52,991 bases of DNA from Clostridium senegalense JC122 (GCF_000285575.1 NZ_HE611054.1:44678-97668), one strand, 5' to 3'. Counted from the first letter of the stretch, positions 36,003 through 45,282 are shown. The notes: generated from the sequence alone by a model not told the origin. Made by a program: numbers and translations.

Positions 36003-37346
36003 TTATTTATTAAAACTTCTATGAAATATATTGGTTTTATCATGATTTAAAAAGTCTTTTAGAACCTTTATATCTAAATCCTTTAATATCTCTTGCATTT
36101 TTTCACTTTGAGTTGCTACTTTAAACTCTGCATTTTCCGCACATTCGTTTACCATTTTTGTTCCTTCTTCCATTTTTAAAATGGCTTTTGGTCCACCTAC
36201 ACATCCTCCAACGCAACCCATACCTTCTATAAAGTTACCCTGTATTTCTCCACTGATTACCTTGTTTAATAGAGCTTTACATTCCTTAACCCCATTGCCC
36301 TGTACTTCTGTAAGATTCTCATATTTATTAGGGAATAATAGCTCCACTGCCTCTTTTATAGCAATAGATACACCACCAGTTCTTGCATAAAGCCTTCCAC
36401 CTCTTGACGCATATTCTATTGTTGGAGTTTCAGAAAGTTTAGATGGGTCCACATCTAAAGCATCAAAAATTTCTTGTACTTCTTGGAATGTTAACACAAA
36501 ATCGATATCTCCCAATAAATCTGGTTCTTTTGCTTCAGATTTTTTTGCTATACATGGCCCTACAAAAACTACTTTAATATCTGGATTCAATTTTTTCATT
36601 ACTCTTCCTGCTGCTATCATTGGAGATACCGATGGAGAAACATGTTTTATCAAATCTCCATATACTTTTTTAATCATTGCTACCCACATAGGACAACAAC
36701 AAGATGTTATCATAAAGTCATCTTCATTTTTTACCATTGCATCAAACTCTACTGCTTCTTTTAAAGTTAACATATCTGCAAAAAATGCTACTTCTACCAT
36801 GTCTGTAAATCCTATGTTTTTAAAAGCAGTTCTCATCTTATTTAAATTAGCACCATTAAATTGATTTGCTATAGCTGGTGCAACTGCTGCTATAACAGGT
36901 TTATCACTATTTATAAGTTCAAATAATGGTAAGAACTGAACTTTATCAACTATATTACCACTTTTACAAGCATCAACACACTTACCACAATCAGTACAAC
37001 GCTCTACATCAATATATCTTCCTGTGTTTTCTTCATTCATCAAAATTGCATCAAATGGACAAGAAGCTTCACAAGCACCTTCCCCCTGCGCACAACTTTC
37101 ACAGGTACTGTTTATCTTAGTTACTATCTTTTCTTTACCTGTATATTTTTTTATTTCATCCTTTAATTTTTCTGCAAAATCCTCACTATATCCTAAATCA
37201 ACACCACATAAACTTGATAATTGTCTACATAATTTTTCTTTATCTTCATTTTCATTTTCTAATAGTTCGTTTATTTTTGTCTCAAAAACACCATTTTTAT
37301 AAGCTAATATTAAATCCTTAAAATATTCACTATAATTCCTATTCAT
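36003..37346 (-). CDS. [FeFe]-hydrogenase-like protein with two-cluster ferredoxin domain
   Basis: 447 aa. Two 4Fe-4S motifs lie at about 82-127 (CESCAQGEGACEASCP; CTDCGKCVDAC). The H-cluster domain follows. L1 is TSCCCPMW (214-221), L2 is GPCIAKKSE (263-271) and L3 is EGMGCVGGCVGGP (about 378-390). These differ from the CpI-type motifs (TSCCPGW, MPCxxKxxE, MACxGGC) and resemble the group B (CpIII-like) enzymes of clostridia. It probably exchanges electrons between ferredoxin and protons/H2, or senses H2. It has no partner subunits beside it. GGGG is 11 bases before the ATG. Confidence 0.88.
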   Translation of the reverse strand: MNRNYSEYFKDLILAYKNGVFETKINELLENENEDKEKLCRQLSSLCGVDLGYSEDFAEKLKDEIKKYTGKEKIVTKINSTCESCAQGEGACEASCPFDAILMNEENTGRYIDVERCTDCGKCVDACKSGNIVDKVQFLPLFELINSDKPVIAAVAPAIANQFNGANLNKMRTAFKNIGFTDMVEVAFFADMLTLKEAVEFDAMVKNEDDFMITSCCCPMWVAMIKKVYGDLIKHVSPSVSPMIAAGRVMKKLNPDIKVVFVGPCIAKKSEAKEPDLLGDIDFVLTFQEVQEIFDALDVDPSKLSETPTIEYASRGGRLYARTGGVSIAIKEAVELLFPNKYENLTEVQGNGVKECKALLNKVISGEIQGNFIEGMGCVGGCVGGPKAILKMEEGTKMVNECAENAEFKVATQSEKMQEILKDLDIKVLKDFLNHDKTNIFHRSFNK

Positions 37347-37641
37347 AACAATTCTCAGCCCCTTTTATTTGTTATTTATCTTTAAATATAACATAAATTA
37401 CTTTTTAGTTAATCACTATTTAGTTTTTACATTTACTGCCCTTTTATACCTAGATGTATATAACATATATATTTAATTATATATAGAAATAAGTTCCAAT
37501 TTAACTTTATTTAATAATTTTAAAATATTTTTATATAAAATGTAATGTTGAACTCTAGGTGATTCGGAGCATATTTCACTATTTTAAGTATCAAAGTTTT
37601 GAAATGGATAATTTTAAAAATCAACTTAAAACTTTATAAAT
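37347..37641. other. Spacer upstream of the hydrogenase-like gene
   Basis: AT-rich. No gene is seen. The promoter of the hydrogenase-like gene should lie here but is not obvious. Confidence 0.4.
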
Positions 37642-37695
37642 AAAAAAAACCTTAACAAAAAGTGACCAAAATTGTGATCACTTCCTGTTAAGGTT
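37642..37695 (-). terminator. Second, nested-hairpin terminator after tRNA-Pro
   Basis: The outer arms AACCTTAACA/TGTTAAGGTT enclose an inner stem AAGTGATCACA...GTCACTT, followed by eight T on the minus strand. It lies 35 bases beyond the first terminator. Confidence 0.75.
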
Positions 37696-37729
37696 AATTA
37701 TTCATTTATTATTTATTTATTTTATAAAT

Positions 37730-37757
37730 AAAAAGAGAGTTGCCTATGCAACTCTCT
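37730..37757 (-). terminator. Terminator of tRNA-Pro
   Basis: The hairpin AGAGAGTTGC-ATAG-GCAACTCTCT begins right at the encoded CCA, followed by T residues on the minus strand. Confidence 0.85.
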
Positions 37758-37833
37758 TGGTCGGGGTGACAGGGATTGAACCTGCGACCTCATGGTCCCA
37801 AACCACGCGCGCTCCCATCTGCGCCACACCCCG
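37758..37833 (-). tRNA. tRNA-Pro (anticodon UGG)
   Basis: 76 bases including an encoded CCA. The acceptor stem is CGGGGTG/CACCCCG with discriminator A, the D stem is GCGC/GCGC, the anticodon stem is CGTGG/CCATG with loop TTTGGGA, and the T arm is GCAGG-TTCAATC-CCTGT. A perfect promoter precedes it and two terminators follow, so it is a single-tRNA unit. Confidence 0.97.
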
Positions 37834-37845
37834 GCGACAAGATTT

Positions 37846-37874
37846 ATTATAGTACAAACTTTTTTTTGTGTCAA
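37846..37874 (-). promoter_or_regulatory. Perfect sigma-A promoter of tRNA-Pro
   Basis: Minus strand: TTGACA (37869-37874), 17 bases with an A run, TATAAT (37846-37851). The -10 lies 13 bases before the mature tRNA. Confidence 0.9.
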
Positions 37875-37920
37875 CATTTTTTTTAAATTTTTTTCATTTT
37901 TTAATGTTATTTTGAAAATC

Positions 37921-38235
37921 TTATAAAAAACTAGCTTTATCCATTATTACTAAAACACCACCCCATAAAACTAAAACTAAAGATAATATATTAATAGTTA
38001 AATAAACTTTGCTTTTAATGGTTTTAATTTCCGCATTAATATATTTAGTTATACTTTCAATTAATTCAATAACTCCAATTGTCATAAGAATAGCTAACAC
38101 TATGCAATATATATAAATTAATAATCTATTGCTATTATAAGCATCAATTCTACCACCTACAATATTAATAATTAAAATCAAAATCATTGTTGCCATTGGT
38201 TTTATATTACTATTTTTATTACATATCTTCTCCAT
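37921..38235 (-). CDS. Small membrane protein, three predicted segments
   Basis: 104 aa. Membrane segments lie at about 14-30, 38-58 and 80-100, with a Lys/Ile-rich stretch between the second and third. No known family. GGGGGAG 6 bases before the ATG supports a real gene. It lies between tRNA-Pro and a repeat cluster. Confidence 0.7.
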   Translation of the reverse strand: MEKICNKNSNIKPMATMILILIINIVGGRIDAYNSNRLLIYIYCIVLAILMTIGVIELIESITKYINAEIKTIKSKVYLTINILSLVLVLWGGVLVIMDKASFL

Positions 38236-38299
38236 AATAACTCCCCCAGTATTTTCTTATATATTATCAATTGCTAAGCAAAGAACTATCCCAAAATTC

Positions 38300-39070
38300 T
38301 AGCACCATCACAAGAGGGACAGACGCGTTTTGGGCTATTTTATTATACTTTAGTTTTGATGCTTTTATTGATTTTTGTTTTTCTACAATAATACTCGAAG
38401 TCGGTCCCAACACCTTAGTTTTAGCAAAACACCTAAACAATCAAGTCCTTACAGTATTAGCTCCATCACAAATGGGACAGGCACGATGAGTTTATTTTCT
38501 TCGTTAACACTCGATACTCTTCTAACTTTATACTTATATCTAAAAATTCAAATCCAGTCCCGAACAACTACGCTACATAGTAGCTACCTGGGGACTGGCT
38601 AACTTTTTTTATTTATGGCAATTAAATTTAAAAAGCTACTATCTATTTTATGGAACTACATTAGTCGTGCCTGTCCCATTTGTTACGGCTTTACATTTTG
38701 AATATAGTTTTTGTTTGTTTTATATAATAAACTTAGTCTTTACTCCCCTAAATTCAAAGTAAACTGGTAGTCCAATTTCAACCTAAATTGTCCATTGTCA
38801 AATGTCAATTTTTAAAACACTCTACCTCAACTAACCAATCAATTCCTCCAAGTTCTACTTCCATCACAAGAAGAACTTTGTCAATTAAGAGTTAAGAAGG
38901 AATAGTTAATAGTTGAGGATATTACTACTCACTTTGCTCCTAGTAATACTAAACGTAATTTTATATAAATTTGCAAAGCAAATTATATTTATAGATTTAA
39001 AAGAAAGTGGTTGCCACTTTCATCCTAAACTCTTAACTATTAACTATTTAACTATTAACTAATTCTACCT
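38300..39070. repeat. Composite intergenic repeat cluster, copy d
   Basis: Type II left arm variant (38305-38324), degenerate AGTCGGTCCC module, 228-bp type I element (38463-38690), an AAACTGG...CCAATTT hairpin with R4 units (38760-38815), and a second left-arm remnant (about 38871). An R1/R3 composite (38885-39060) matches 20061-20275. The spacer 39070-39514 holds only AT-rich sequence; a 68-codon plus frame there has no ribosome binding site. Confidence 0.85.
38463..38690 (+). repeat. 228-bp type I structured element, copy 2
   Basis: Nearly identical to 33788-34015, including both arms, the GC-rich hairpin (about 38552-38600) and its T run. A few substitutions are scattered; one lies in the right arm (CGTGCC for CGCGCC). 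Confidence 0.9.
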
Positions 39071-39514
39071 AAAATTTCAAAGCCAATCCCAACAACTATG
39101 TTAAAGTCTAAATTCAACACAAACTCTTAATTAAATTTCCACTTTGTATCAATTCGTCTTACCCCTTTTTAAATCCTTTTTTAAATCAAATATGTAACTA
39201 AAAGTAAATTTTTATCATCTAAGTTTATTGGTTATGTTTCTATATTATTCATGTTTTACCTTTTTTAATATATTTGCTGTAAACTTAGTAATCCCAACTA
39301 GTTTACTAGGATTATTCAAATTTCTGTTTTTTCTGTTTATTTGTAAAGTTATCCATCATTGCCTTTTCATACGTTTACGTGAAATAGTTCCCTGTGTACA
39401 GGCTTTCCTTTTTATTCTATACTTTACTCATTAAATAGGACTCACAACATATTGTGAATAAAATCCAAAAATAAATATCATATTGTCCTATTAGTCACAG
39501 GGGGAGTGAACAAC

Positions 39515-40393
39515 ATGAAATTTAAAATAATAAGTATTTTATTATCGGCATCATTATGCACGGGACTAGGAATTAAATATGCCCATACAGATAATGATGT
39601 AATAAACGATACGAAAACCGCTATTAAAGAAACTATTTCTAAAGATACAGAAAAGAAAACACCTGAAATACAAGGTACAAGTAGTAACAACTCAGAAGCT
39701 ACTACTGAACCTACTAAAGTAGATACTAACAATTCTACTGCTGTAAATAACAATTCTTCAAATAGCAATTCAACTGGAACTACTACAACACCAGCTGATA
39801 ATAGTAAACCTGATGTTAAACCACCTACAGATAATGAATCAGGAAATAAAGAAGAATCTGTTCCAACACCGGAACCTACACCTACTCCAGAAGAAACACC
39901 ATCAGAAGATAATTCTAACTATGAAAGCGCATCAAATAGTAATCCTAGTGGATTGCCTAGCATACCTAAAAACTATTCAGTTGAATACTTAACAGCTGTT
40001 GAAAATAGAGTTTTAGAACTTTGTAATGTAGAGCGTCAAAAAGCAGGATTATCTCCATTATCAATGGACGAAACTATGAGAAGTGCTGCTAGATATAAAG
40101 CAGAAGAAATGCTTCAATACGGATATTTTGACCATACTTCACCTTATACCGGAGGCCCCTTCGATTTATTAAATAAATTTGGAGTTAGCTACGGTACTGC
40201 TGGTGAAAACATTCAAACTAGTACAGGCTATGATAAAGCATCAGTTACTGCTGAATATCTTGTAAACAATTGGATGAACTCTGCAGGTCATAGAGCAAAC
40301 ATATTAAATGGAAGTTTTAATAGAATGGGTATAGGTGTTGTATTTTCGCCTAACGGAAATATTGCTTATGAATCACAATTATTTGCAGATTAA
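39515..40393 (+). CDS. Secreted CAP-domain (SCP/PR-1, YkwD-like) protein
   Basis: 292 aa. A signal peptide (about 1-22) is followed by a long Thr/Asn/Ser/Pro/Glu linker (about 25-150, with PTPEPTPTPEE). The C-terminal CAP domain (about 160-292) has NVERQKAGLSPL, YFDHTSPY, GENIQ and WMNSAGHRANIL. Related proteins occur on clostridial and spore surfaces; their activity is unclear. The ATG at 39515 has GGGGGAG 8 bases upstream; a GTG at 39506 falls within that site. Confidence 0.92.
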   Translation: MKFKIISILLSASLCTGLGIKYAHTDNDVINDTKTAIKETISKDTEKKTPEIQGTSSNNSEATTEPTKVDTNNSTAVNNNSSNSNSTGTTTTPADNSKPDVKPPTDNESGNKEESVPTPEPTPTPEETPSEDNSNYESASNSNPSGLPSIPKNYSVEYLTAVENRVLELCNVERQKAGLSPLSMDETMRSAARYKAEEMLQYGYFDHTSPYTGGPFDLLNKFGVSYGTAGENIQTSTGYDKASVTAEYLVNNWMNSAGHRANILNGSFNRMGIGVVFSPNGNIAYESQLFAD

Positions 40394-40401
40394 GGTATAT
40401 T

Positions 40402-40437
40402 AAAAAAGGATGTCTAAACTTTAGACATCCTTTTTTT
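40402..40437. terminator. Bidirectional terminator between CAP and NhaC genes
   Basis: The palindrome AAAAAAGGATGTCTAAA / TTTAGACATCCTTTTTTT has T runs on both strands and lies between convergent genes. Confidence 0.9.
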
Positions 40438-40445
40438 CTTTAGGC

Positions 40446-41756
40446 CTATACTGCCTTTTCTTCGGTCAATACTTTATTATCCTTTTTACTACCTTTTACT
40501 CCCAAAATAAAGATTATAGTAAATACACCCATTACCACAGGATAATATGTATATTTTAATATAGCAAATGGTGATAGTGCTGATAATGCCGCTGCTGACA
40601 ATAATTGTGCTCCATAAGGTATTAAACTTTGTATAACACAAGAAAATACATCTAAAAGCGTTGCCACCCTGCTAGAATCTAAATCATATGTTTCTGATAT
40701 TTCTTTTGCCATAGGTCCAACAGTAACTATAGATATAGTATTGTTTGCTGTAAATAAATTTACTATACTTACTAAAATAGCAATACCTAGTTCTGCACCT
40801 CTTTTTGACTTTATTTTAGATGCTATAAAAGAAATTATAAATTCAATTCCACCGTTATCTTTTATGATCTCAACTATACCACCAATAAGTATAGATACTA
40901 TTATAAGTTCTCCCATATTTAAAGCTCCAGTTGCTATAGAATCAACTAACAATTTTAAAGTCATATCTTTAGTTATAAATCCTATTACTGCTGACATTAC
41001 AACTCCACCAGTTAATACAGTTATTACGTTTACACCCATAAGTGCTGATGCTAATACAAATATATATGGAATTACTTTAATAATTTGATATTCATATACC
41101 CCACCTATATTTGCAGTTTTACCAAGAGTAAGTATAACTAATATAGCCATAGTTACAATTGCTGATGGAAGGGTTATTTTAAAATTCACCTTGAACTTGT
41201 CCTTTAAATCTGCATTTTGAGTCTTAGCTGCAGCTATTGTAGTATCTGATATCATAGATAAGTTATCTCCTAATATAGATGCTCCTACAACTGCACCAAC
41301 AATTAATCCAAGTGATATTCCAGTTTTCTCACTTATTCCTAATGCTATTGGCACAAAAGCTGCTATAGTTCCCATTGAAGTACCTATTGAAGTAGATATG
41401 AATCCTGCCATTAAGAAAATTCCTGGAACTAATAAAAATGATGGTAAAAAATTTATACCTAAGTTAACAGTAGATTCTACAGCACCCATTGATTTTGCTG
41501 TTTCCCCAAAAGCTCCTGCTAATATAAATATTAAACACATCATTATTATGTCTGGATTGCCTCCACCTTTGCAAAAACTAATTACCTTATCATCAAAGGT
41601 TCGTTCTCTGTTTTGTATTAATGCAACTATTGAAGCTATTAAAAATGGTACAACTACCGAAATAGCATAAAAATCTTTTAGTATTATAGCTACTCCAAAG
41701 TATATAACTATAAAAACTAAAAGTGGCATTAATGCAATTATTGATTTTTTCTTCAT
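40446..41756 (-). CDS. NhaC-family Na+/H+ (or organic anion) antiporter
   Basis: 436 aa with about 11 membrane segments. The NhaC-type signatures ISTSIGTSMGTIAAFVPIA and GASILGDNLSMISDTTIAA are present. Family members exchange Na+, or substrates such as malate/lactate, against protons; the substrate is unknown. The ATG at 41756 has GAGAGGGGA upstream; an in-frame codon at 41780 is not used. A perfect 20-bp inverted repeat lies in its leader. Confidence 0.9.
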   Translation of the reverse strand: MKKKSIIALMPLLVFIVIYFGVAIILKDFYAISVVVPFLIASIVALIQNRERTFDDKVISFCKGGGNPDIIMMCLIFILAGAFGETAKSMGAVESTVNLGINFLPSFLLVPGIFLMAGFISTSIGTSMGTIAAFVPIALGISEKTGISLGLIVGAVVGASILGDNLSMISDTTIAAAKTQNADLKDKFKVNFKITLPSAIVTMAILVILTLGKTANIGGVYEYQIIKVIPYIFVLASALMGVNVITVLTGGVVMSAVIGFITKDMTLKLLVDSIATGALNMGELIIVSILIGGIVEIIKDNGGIEFIISFIASKIKSKRGAELGIAILVSIVNLFTANNTISIVTVGPMAKEISETYDLDSSRVATLLDVFSCVIQSLIPYGAQLLSAAALSALSPFAILKYTYYPVVMGVFTIIFILGVKGSKKDNKVLTEEKAV

Positions 41757-41814
41757 AATAATCCCCTCTCCCAATTCCACTTTTTACTTTTATTTACCGT
41801 AAAATAATTATTTT

Positions 41815-41863
41815 TTTACAATAAATTAAGAGGGCATAACATCCCCTCTTAATTTATTGTAAA
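41815..41863. promoter_or_regulatory. Perfect 20-bp inverted repeat in the nhaC leader
   Basis: The arms TTTACAATAAATTAAGAGGG (41815-41834) and their exact complement (41844-41863) enclose 9 bases. In the gene direction it is followed by A, not T, so it is not an ordinary terminator. It may be an operator or a leader hairpin. Confidence 0.6.
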
Positions 41864-41893
41864 CATAATAATACCTTTTTCTACAATTATTGT

Positions 41894-41928
41894 AAAAACC
41901 TATAGATATTTAATTATCTATAGGTTTT
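41894..41928 (-). terminator. Terminator of the ABC export operon
   Basis: The hairpin AAAACCTATAGATA...TATCTATAGGTTTT is followed by T5 on the minus strand, after the second permease gene. Confidence 0.8.
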
Positions 41929-41968
41929 ATATTAATGAAATTACTAAATTAAATTTATAAGTTAACAA

Positions 41969-43117
41969 CTAATTATAATCTTTATATATTTTTTCAGTTT
42001 TTGATGTTTTATATGCTGACATTGTAAAAAATGCTAAAGCAAATAATATCATTATAAATAAGTTTATTATTATATCATTAAAAGGCACACCTTGCTGTAA
42101 ATCTAATATTGAATCCATTGCCCATCTTGTAGGTGTAAAATAGGATATTTTATTTATAAAATTAGGGAATAAACTTACAGGAACAAAGCATCCACCTATC
42201 ATTAGAAAAGTTATAATTACTATATTAGAAAGCATACTTGCTTCCTGTCTAGTTTCTGTTATTGATATGCAGAATGTTCCCAGTGACACAGCTATTAATG
42301 TTACTAATAATAATATTATTCCTAGCTGATAATAGTACATGCCTATTTCTAATTTCATAATGTATTTTAATCCTATTAATGATAATATAACCTGTATTAA
42401 TATACTAAAAAAACTAGATAATATATTTGCTAAATAATATTGTGAACTTTTAATATCTGCTACAAATATCCTTGTGTACATATTTTTTTGCTTATCTGAA
42501 TTTATTAATTCTGCTCCAGACATTGCTCTAAAAAACATGAACATTATTAAAAATCCCAAAAATACTTGTGTTTTTACATAATTACCTTTTAAATCGTTTA
42601 AATTAAGCTTCTCTATCTTAATAGTTCCATTACTGTAATTTTCTAAAGCTTTAATATAACCATCATAATTTTTATCACTAGCTACTGCTAAATCTTTAAG
42701 ATTTTTAATCTCTAAGTTTAATGAAGTCTTAATACCTTTATTTAAATTTCCCATTTCATTTTCTTTAATATCTATATATGGTTTTTCTCCACTTAATAAA
42801 TTATTTTCAAAACCTTTAGGTATAGTTATAGCAATATCTATGTCCCCTTGTGCAAAGGAGTTCTCTATATTAATATCACTATCTTCTTCAACATTTAACC
42901 CTTCATTATTTTTTATAGTGGATAGTATAGCCAAGGAACTTTTCGTATTATCTTCGTCTTTAACTACTGCATTCATATAACCAGATCCAGTGCTAATATA
43001 TTTTGATATGATTAGTAAAATAATAATTGGAGCTATTGTAGTTATGATAAAAGTCCCTTTATTTTTTAAAATTAAAATCCTTAAGTTATTTTTAAATAGA
43101 GCCCAAACTTTTTTCAT
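41969..43117 (-). CDS. ABC-2 type export permease (LnrN-like)
   Basis: 382 aa. TM1 (about 22-40), a large extracellular domain (about 45-180), then five C-terminal membrane segments (about 185-370) with the ABC-2 pattern RWAMDSILDLQQG near the end. Its ATG overlaps the stop of the preceding permease gene (TAATG). With that permease and the ATPase it forms one exporter. The gene set recalls LnrLMN (YfiLMN), which exports linearmycin-type polyenes. Confidence 0.88.
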   Translation of the reverse strand: MKKVWALFKNNLRILILKNKGTFIITTIAPIIILLIISKYISTGSGYMNAVVKDEDNTKSSLAILSTIKNNEGLNVEEDSDINIENSFAQGDIDIAITIPKGFENNLLSGEKPYIDIKENEMGNLNKGIKTSLNLEIKNLKDLAVASDKNYDGYIKALENYSNGTIKIEKLNLNDLKGNYVKTQVFLGFLIMFMFFRAMSGAELINSDKQKNMYTRIFVADIKSSQYYLANILSSFFSILIQVILSLIGLKYIMKLEIGMYYYQLGIILLLVTLIAVSLGTFCISITETRQEASMLSNIVIITFLMIGGCFVPVSLFPNFINKISYFTPTRWAMDSILDLQQGVPFNDIIINLFIMILFALAFFTMSAYKTSKTEKIYKDYN

Positions 43118-44238
43118 TACTCCACACTCTCCTTTTTAACAAAAACAGTTAATAAAATTAATGCTATTATTGTTATACCTAAACTTAAAGCAACTGATAT
43201 TGTTATTATAGAATTATCATGCAGATATATCATTCTGAAAAATCCTCTATTTATCCATCTTAATGGTGATATATTTGTAGCTATTTGCATTACTGTTGGT
43301 AATTTATCTGGGAAAGCCAGATAGCTTCCGCCTAAAAAGCTCATTACAGGAAATATTACACGGTCTATAAATGCAGAAGCATTACCATTTTCTTTAAATA
43401 TTACACCTAAAAAAGTTCCCATTGTAACTACCATTAAATTTAAAGAAAGTAATATTAAAAATGATATTATTAAATTATTTCCCCAATTAGTTTTTAACAC
43501 AAATATTGAAAATAAATATCCTGGTAATGTTATTATTATTGAAAGCATAAAATTTCCTATAATATTTGCAAGATAATACTTTTCTATTGAAAATTTTGTT
43601 AAAAGTATTCTATCTTTAACAGATAATCTATCATCCCTTTGTATACCATATAATGAGAAGAATAATATATACATGCTCATTAACGTCAATTCTGCTATTC
43701 CATAATAATCAAAGGATGTAGGACTTTGTGTTTTTTCTACTTTTTCAACATTTATATAATCCTCTTCTAATTTGTCATTTATAATATTTATAGCATTTTC
43801 ATCATTTATTTTATAAACTTCTGTTATTGCATTAAATCTATTACTAACTGTCTTAAATAATCCACTTACAATTCCTGATTCTATTTTATTTTTTTCATTT
43901 GAATATAGTTTTATGGTATTTCCATCTAAATAAATAAAGCTTCCTCTTGATTTTCTAACTATATCTTTCCCCTTATATATACTATCTGTTTTTTCAAAAT
44001 AAATTATTTCAGTTTTATTATTCTTTATTATTTCATCTAAAAGTTGATTACTTTCTTTGCTGCCACTATCATTATTATAATAAACAGTAAAATTTTCTAT
44101 TTGATTGCTAGTGTCAAATTGATTTATTAAAACAAATCCTATTAATGTCATTAAAAATATTGGGAATAGCATATTAAACAATAAATTTTTCGGGTATCTA
44201 ATATGTCCTAAAAAAATCCTTTTTATAATTTTAAACAT
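43117..44238 (-). CDS. ABC-2 type export permease (LnrM-like)
   Basis: 373 aa with the same architecture: TM1 (about 18-38), an extracellular domain (about 40-175), and five C-terminal segments, with SPLRWINRGFFRMIY. The ATG at 44238 has AGGTGA upstream. An earlier GTG overlaps the ATPase stop. It is the middle gene of the ATPase-permease-permease operon. Confidence 0.88.
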   Translation of the reverse strand: MFKIIKRIFLGHIRYPKNLLFNMLFPIFLMTLIGFVLINQFDTSNQIENFTVYYNNDSGSKESNQLLDEIIKNNKTEIIYFEKTDSIYKGKDIVRKSRGSFIYLDGNTIKLYSNEKNKIESGIVSGLFKTVSNRFNAITEVYKINDENAINIINDKLEEDYINVEKVEKTQSPTSFDYYGIAELTLMSMYILFFSLYGIQRDDRLSVKDRILLTKFSIEKYYLANIIGNFMLSIIITLPGYLFSIFVLKTNWGNNLIISFLILLSLNLMVVTMGTFLGVIFKENGNASAFIDRVIFPVMSFLGGSYLAFPDKLPTVMQIATNISPLRWINRGFFRMIYLHDNSIITISVALSLGITIIALILLTVFVKKESVE

Positions 44239-44247
44239 ATAAATCAC

Positions 44248-45183
44248 CTACTCTCTTAAACGTCTTCCAGTTAAACTTAAAAACACCGTTTCTAGATTTA
44301 TATCTTCATAGCCAATATCTCTTATTTCAATTTTATTTGTTGTAAAATAGTTTATTATTTTATCTAAATTATTTATTTCTTTTTCAGTATTTATAGTTAT
44401 TTCATTTTCATCTATAATTACATCAGTAACACCTTTTATATTTTTAATTTCTTTTTCATCTATGGTTTCAAAGTTATCAATTCTAAGGATTAAACTTTTC
44501 TTATCTGAAACTATACTTTTTAATTCTTCCTTACTACCTTCAACAATAACCTTACCATTATCCATAATGGCTATCTTGCTACATATCTCTTCTACCTCTT
44601 CCATATAGTGAGTGGTATATATTACTGTTGTCCCTTTTTCATTTAACTTTTTAACTGATTGTAATATATGATTTCTTGATTGTGGATCTATTCCTACAGT
44701 AGGTTCATCCATAATAACTATTTTAGGATTATGAACAATTCCACAGGCTATATTTAACCTTCTTAACATACCACCTGAAAAATCTGATGCCCTTCTGTCT
44801 TTCATATCTAAAAGTCCTGTAAACTCTAAAGCTTTTTTTACACATTCTTCTAGTTCATTTCCTTTTAATCCATAAAGACTACCAAAAAATTTTACATTTT
44901 CATAAGCACTATATTCATTGTAAAGAGCTACTTGTTGTGGCACTAAACCTAAATATTTTCTTGCAGATTTGTCTTTAATACTTAACGTTTCTCCTAAAAT
45001 TTTAATTTCTCCATAAGATGAATTTAAAATCCCACATATTATATTTATAGTTGTACTTTTTCCTGCCCCATTGGGACCTAAAAGCCCATATATTTCTCCT
45101 TCTTCAATAGATAGTGAAATATTATCTACTGCTAAAAAATCTTTATATCTTTTAGTTAGGTTTTGTATTTCTATAGCTTTCAT
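44248..45183 (-). CDS. ABC transporter ATPase (LnrL-like)
   Basis: 311 aa. Walker A is GLLGPNGAGKST, the signature is DFSGGMLRRLNIA, and Walker B is IVIMDEPTVGIDP. The C-terminal ~80 residues form the drug-exporter type extension. The ATG at 45183 has AAGGAGTG 7 bases upstream (an in-frame codon at 45210 is rejected). The length equals Bacillus LnrL. The leader carries a dyad and a terminator-like hairpin, so expression is probably controlled by the neighbouring two-component system. Confidence 0.92.
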   Translation of the reverse strand: MKAIEIQNLTKRYKDFLAVDNISLSIEEGEIYGLLGPNGAGKSTTINIICGILNSSYGEIKILGETLSIKDKSARKYLGLVPQQVALYNEYSAYENVKFFGSLYGLKGNELEECVKKALEFTGLLDMKDRRASDFSGGMLRRLNIACGIVHNPKIVIMDEPTVGIDPQSRNHILQSVKKLNEKGTTVIYTTHYMEEVEEICSKIAIMDNGKVIVEGSKEELKSIVSDKKSLILRIDNFETIDEKEIKNIKGVTDVIIDENEITINTEKEINNLDKIINYFTTNKIEIRDIGYEDINLETVFLSLTGRRLRE

Positions 45184-45237
45184 ATATAAACACTCCTTAT
45201 ATTTCCTCAATCATTATCTTCTTAATTCTATTGTATA

Positions 45238-45270
45238 GAAAAACCTTCTCCAAATAACGTGGAGAAGGTC
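45238..45270 (-). terminator. Terminator-like hairpin in the leader of the ABC operon
   Basis: CCTTCTCC-ACGTTATT-GGAGAAGG is followed by T5 on the minus strand, 55 bases before the ATPase start. It is either the end of the regulator transcript or an attenuator of the exporter operon. Confidence 0.65.
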
Positions 45271-45282
45271 ATAATCTTTATG

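Noticed and set aside
38271-38602. Overlapping plus-strand frames of 72-75 codons in the repeat cluster
   Set aside because: They run through the inverted arms and hairpins, which explain the sequence, and have no ribosome binding sites.
39228-39434. A 68-codon plus-strand hydrophobic frame
   Set aside because: No ribosome binding site. Phe/Leu richness is what T-rich spacer gives by chance. It sits beside a repeat cluster.
41815-41863. The nhaC leader inverted repeat as a terminator
   Set aside because: There is no T run on the minus strand after the hairpin (A residues follow), and the exporter operon already has a terminator at 41894-41928.
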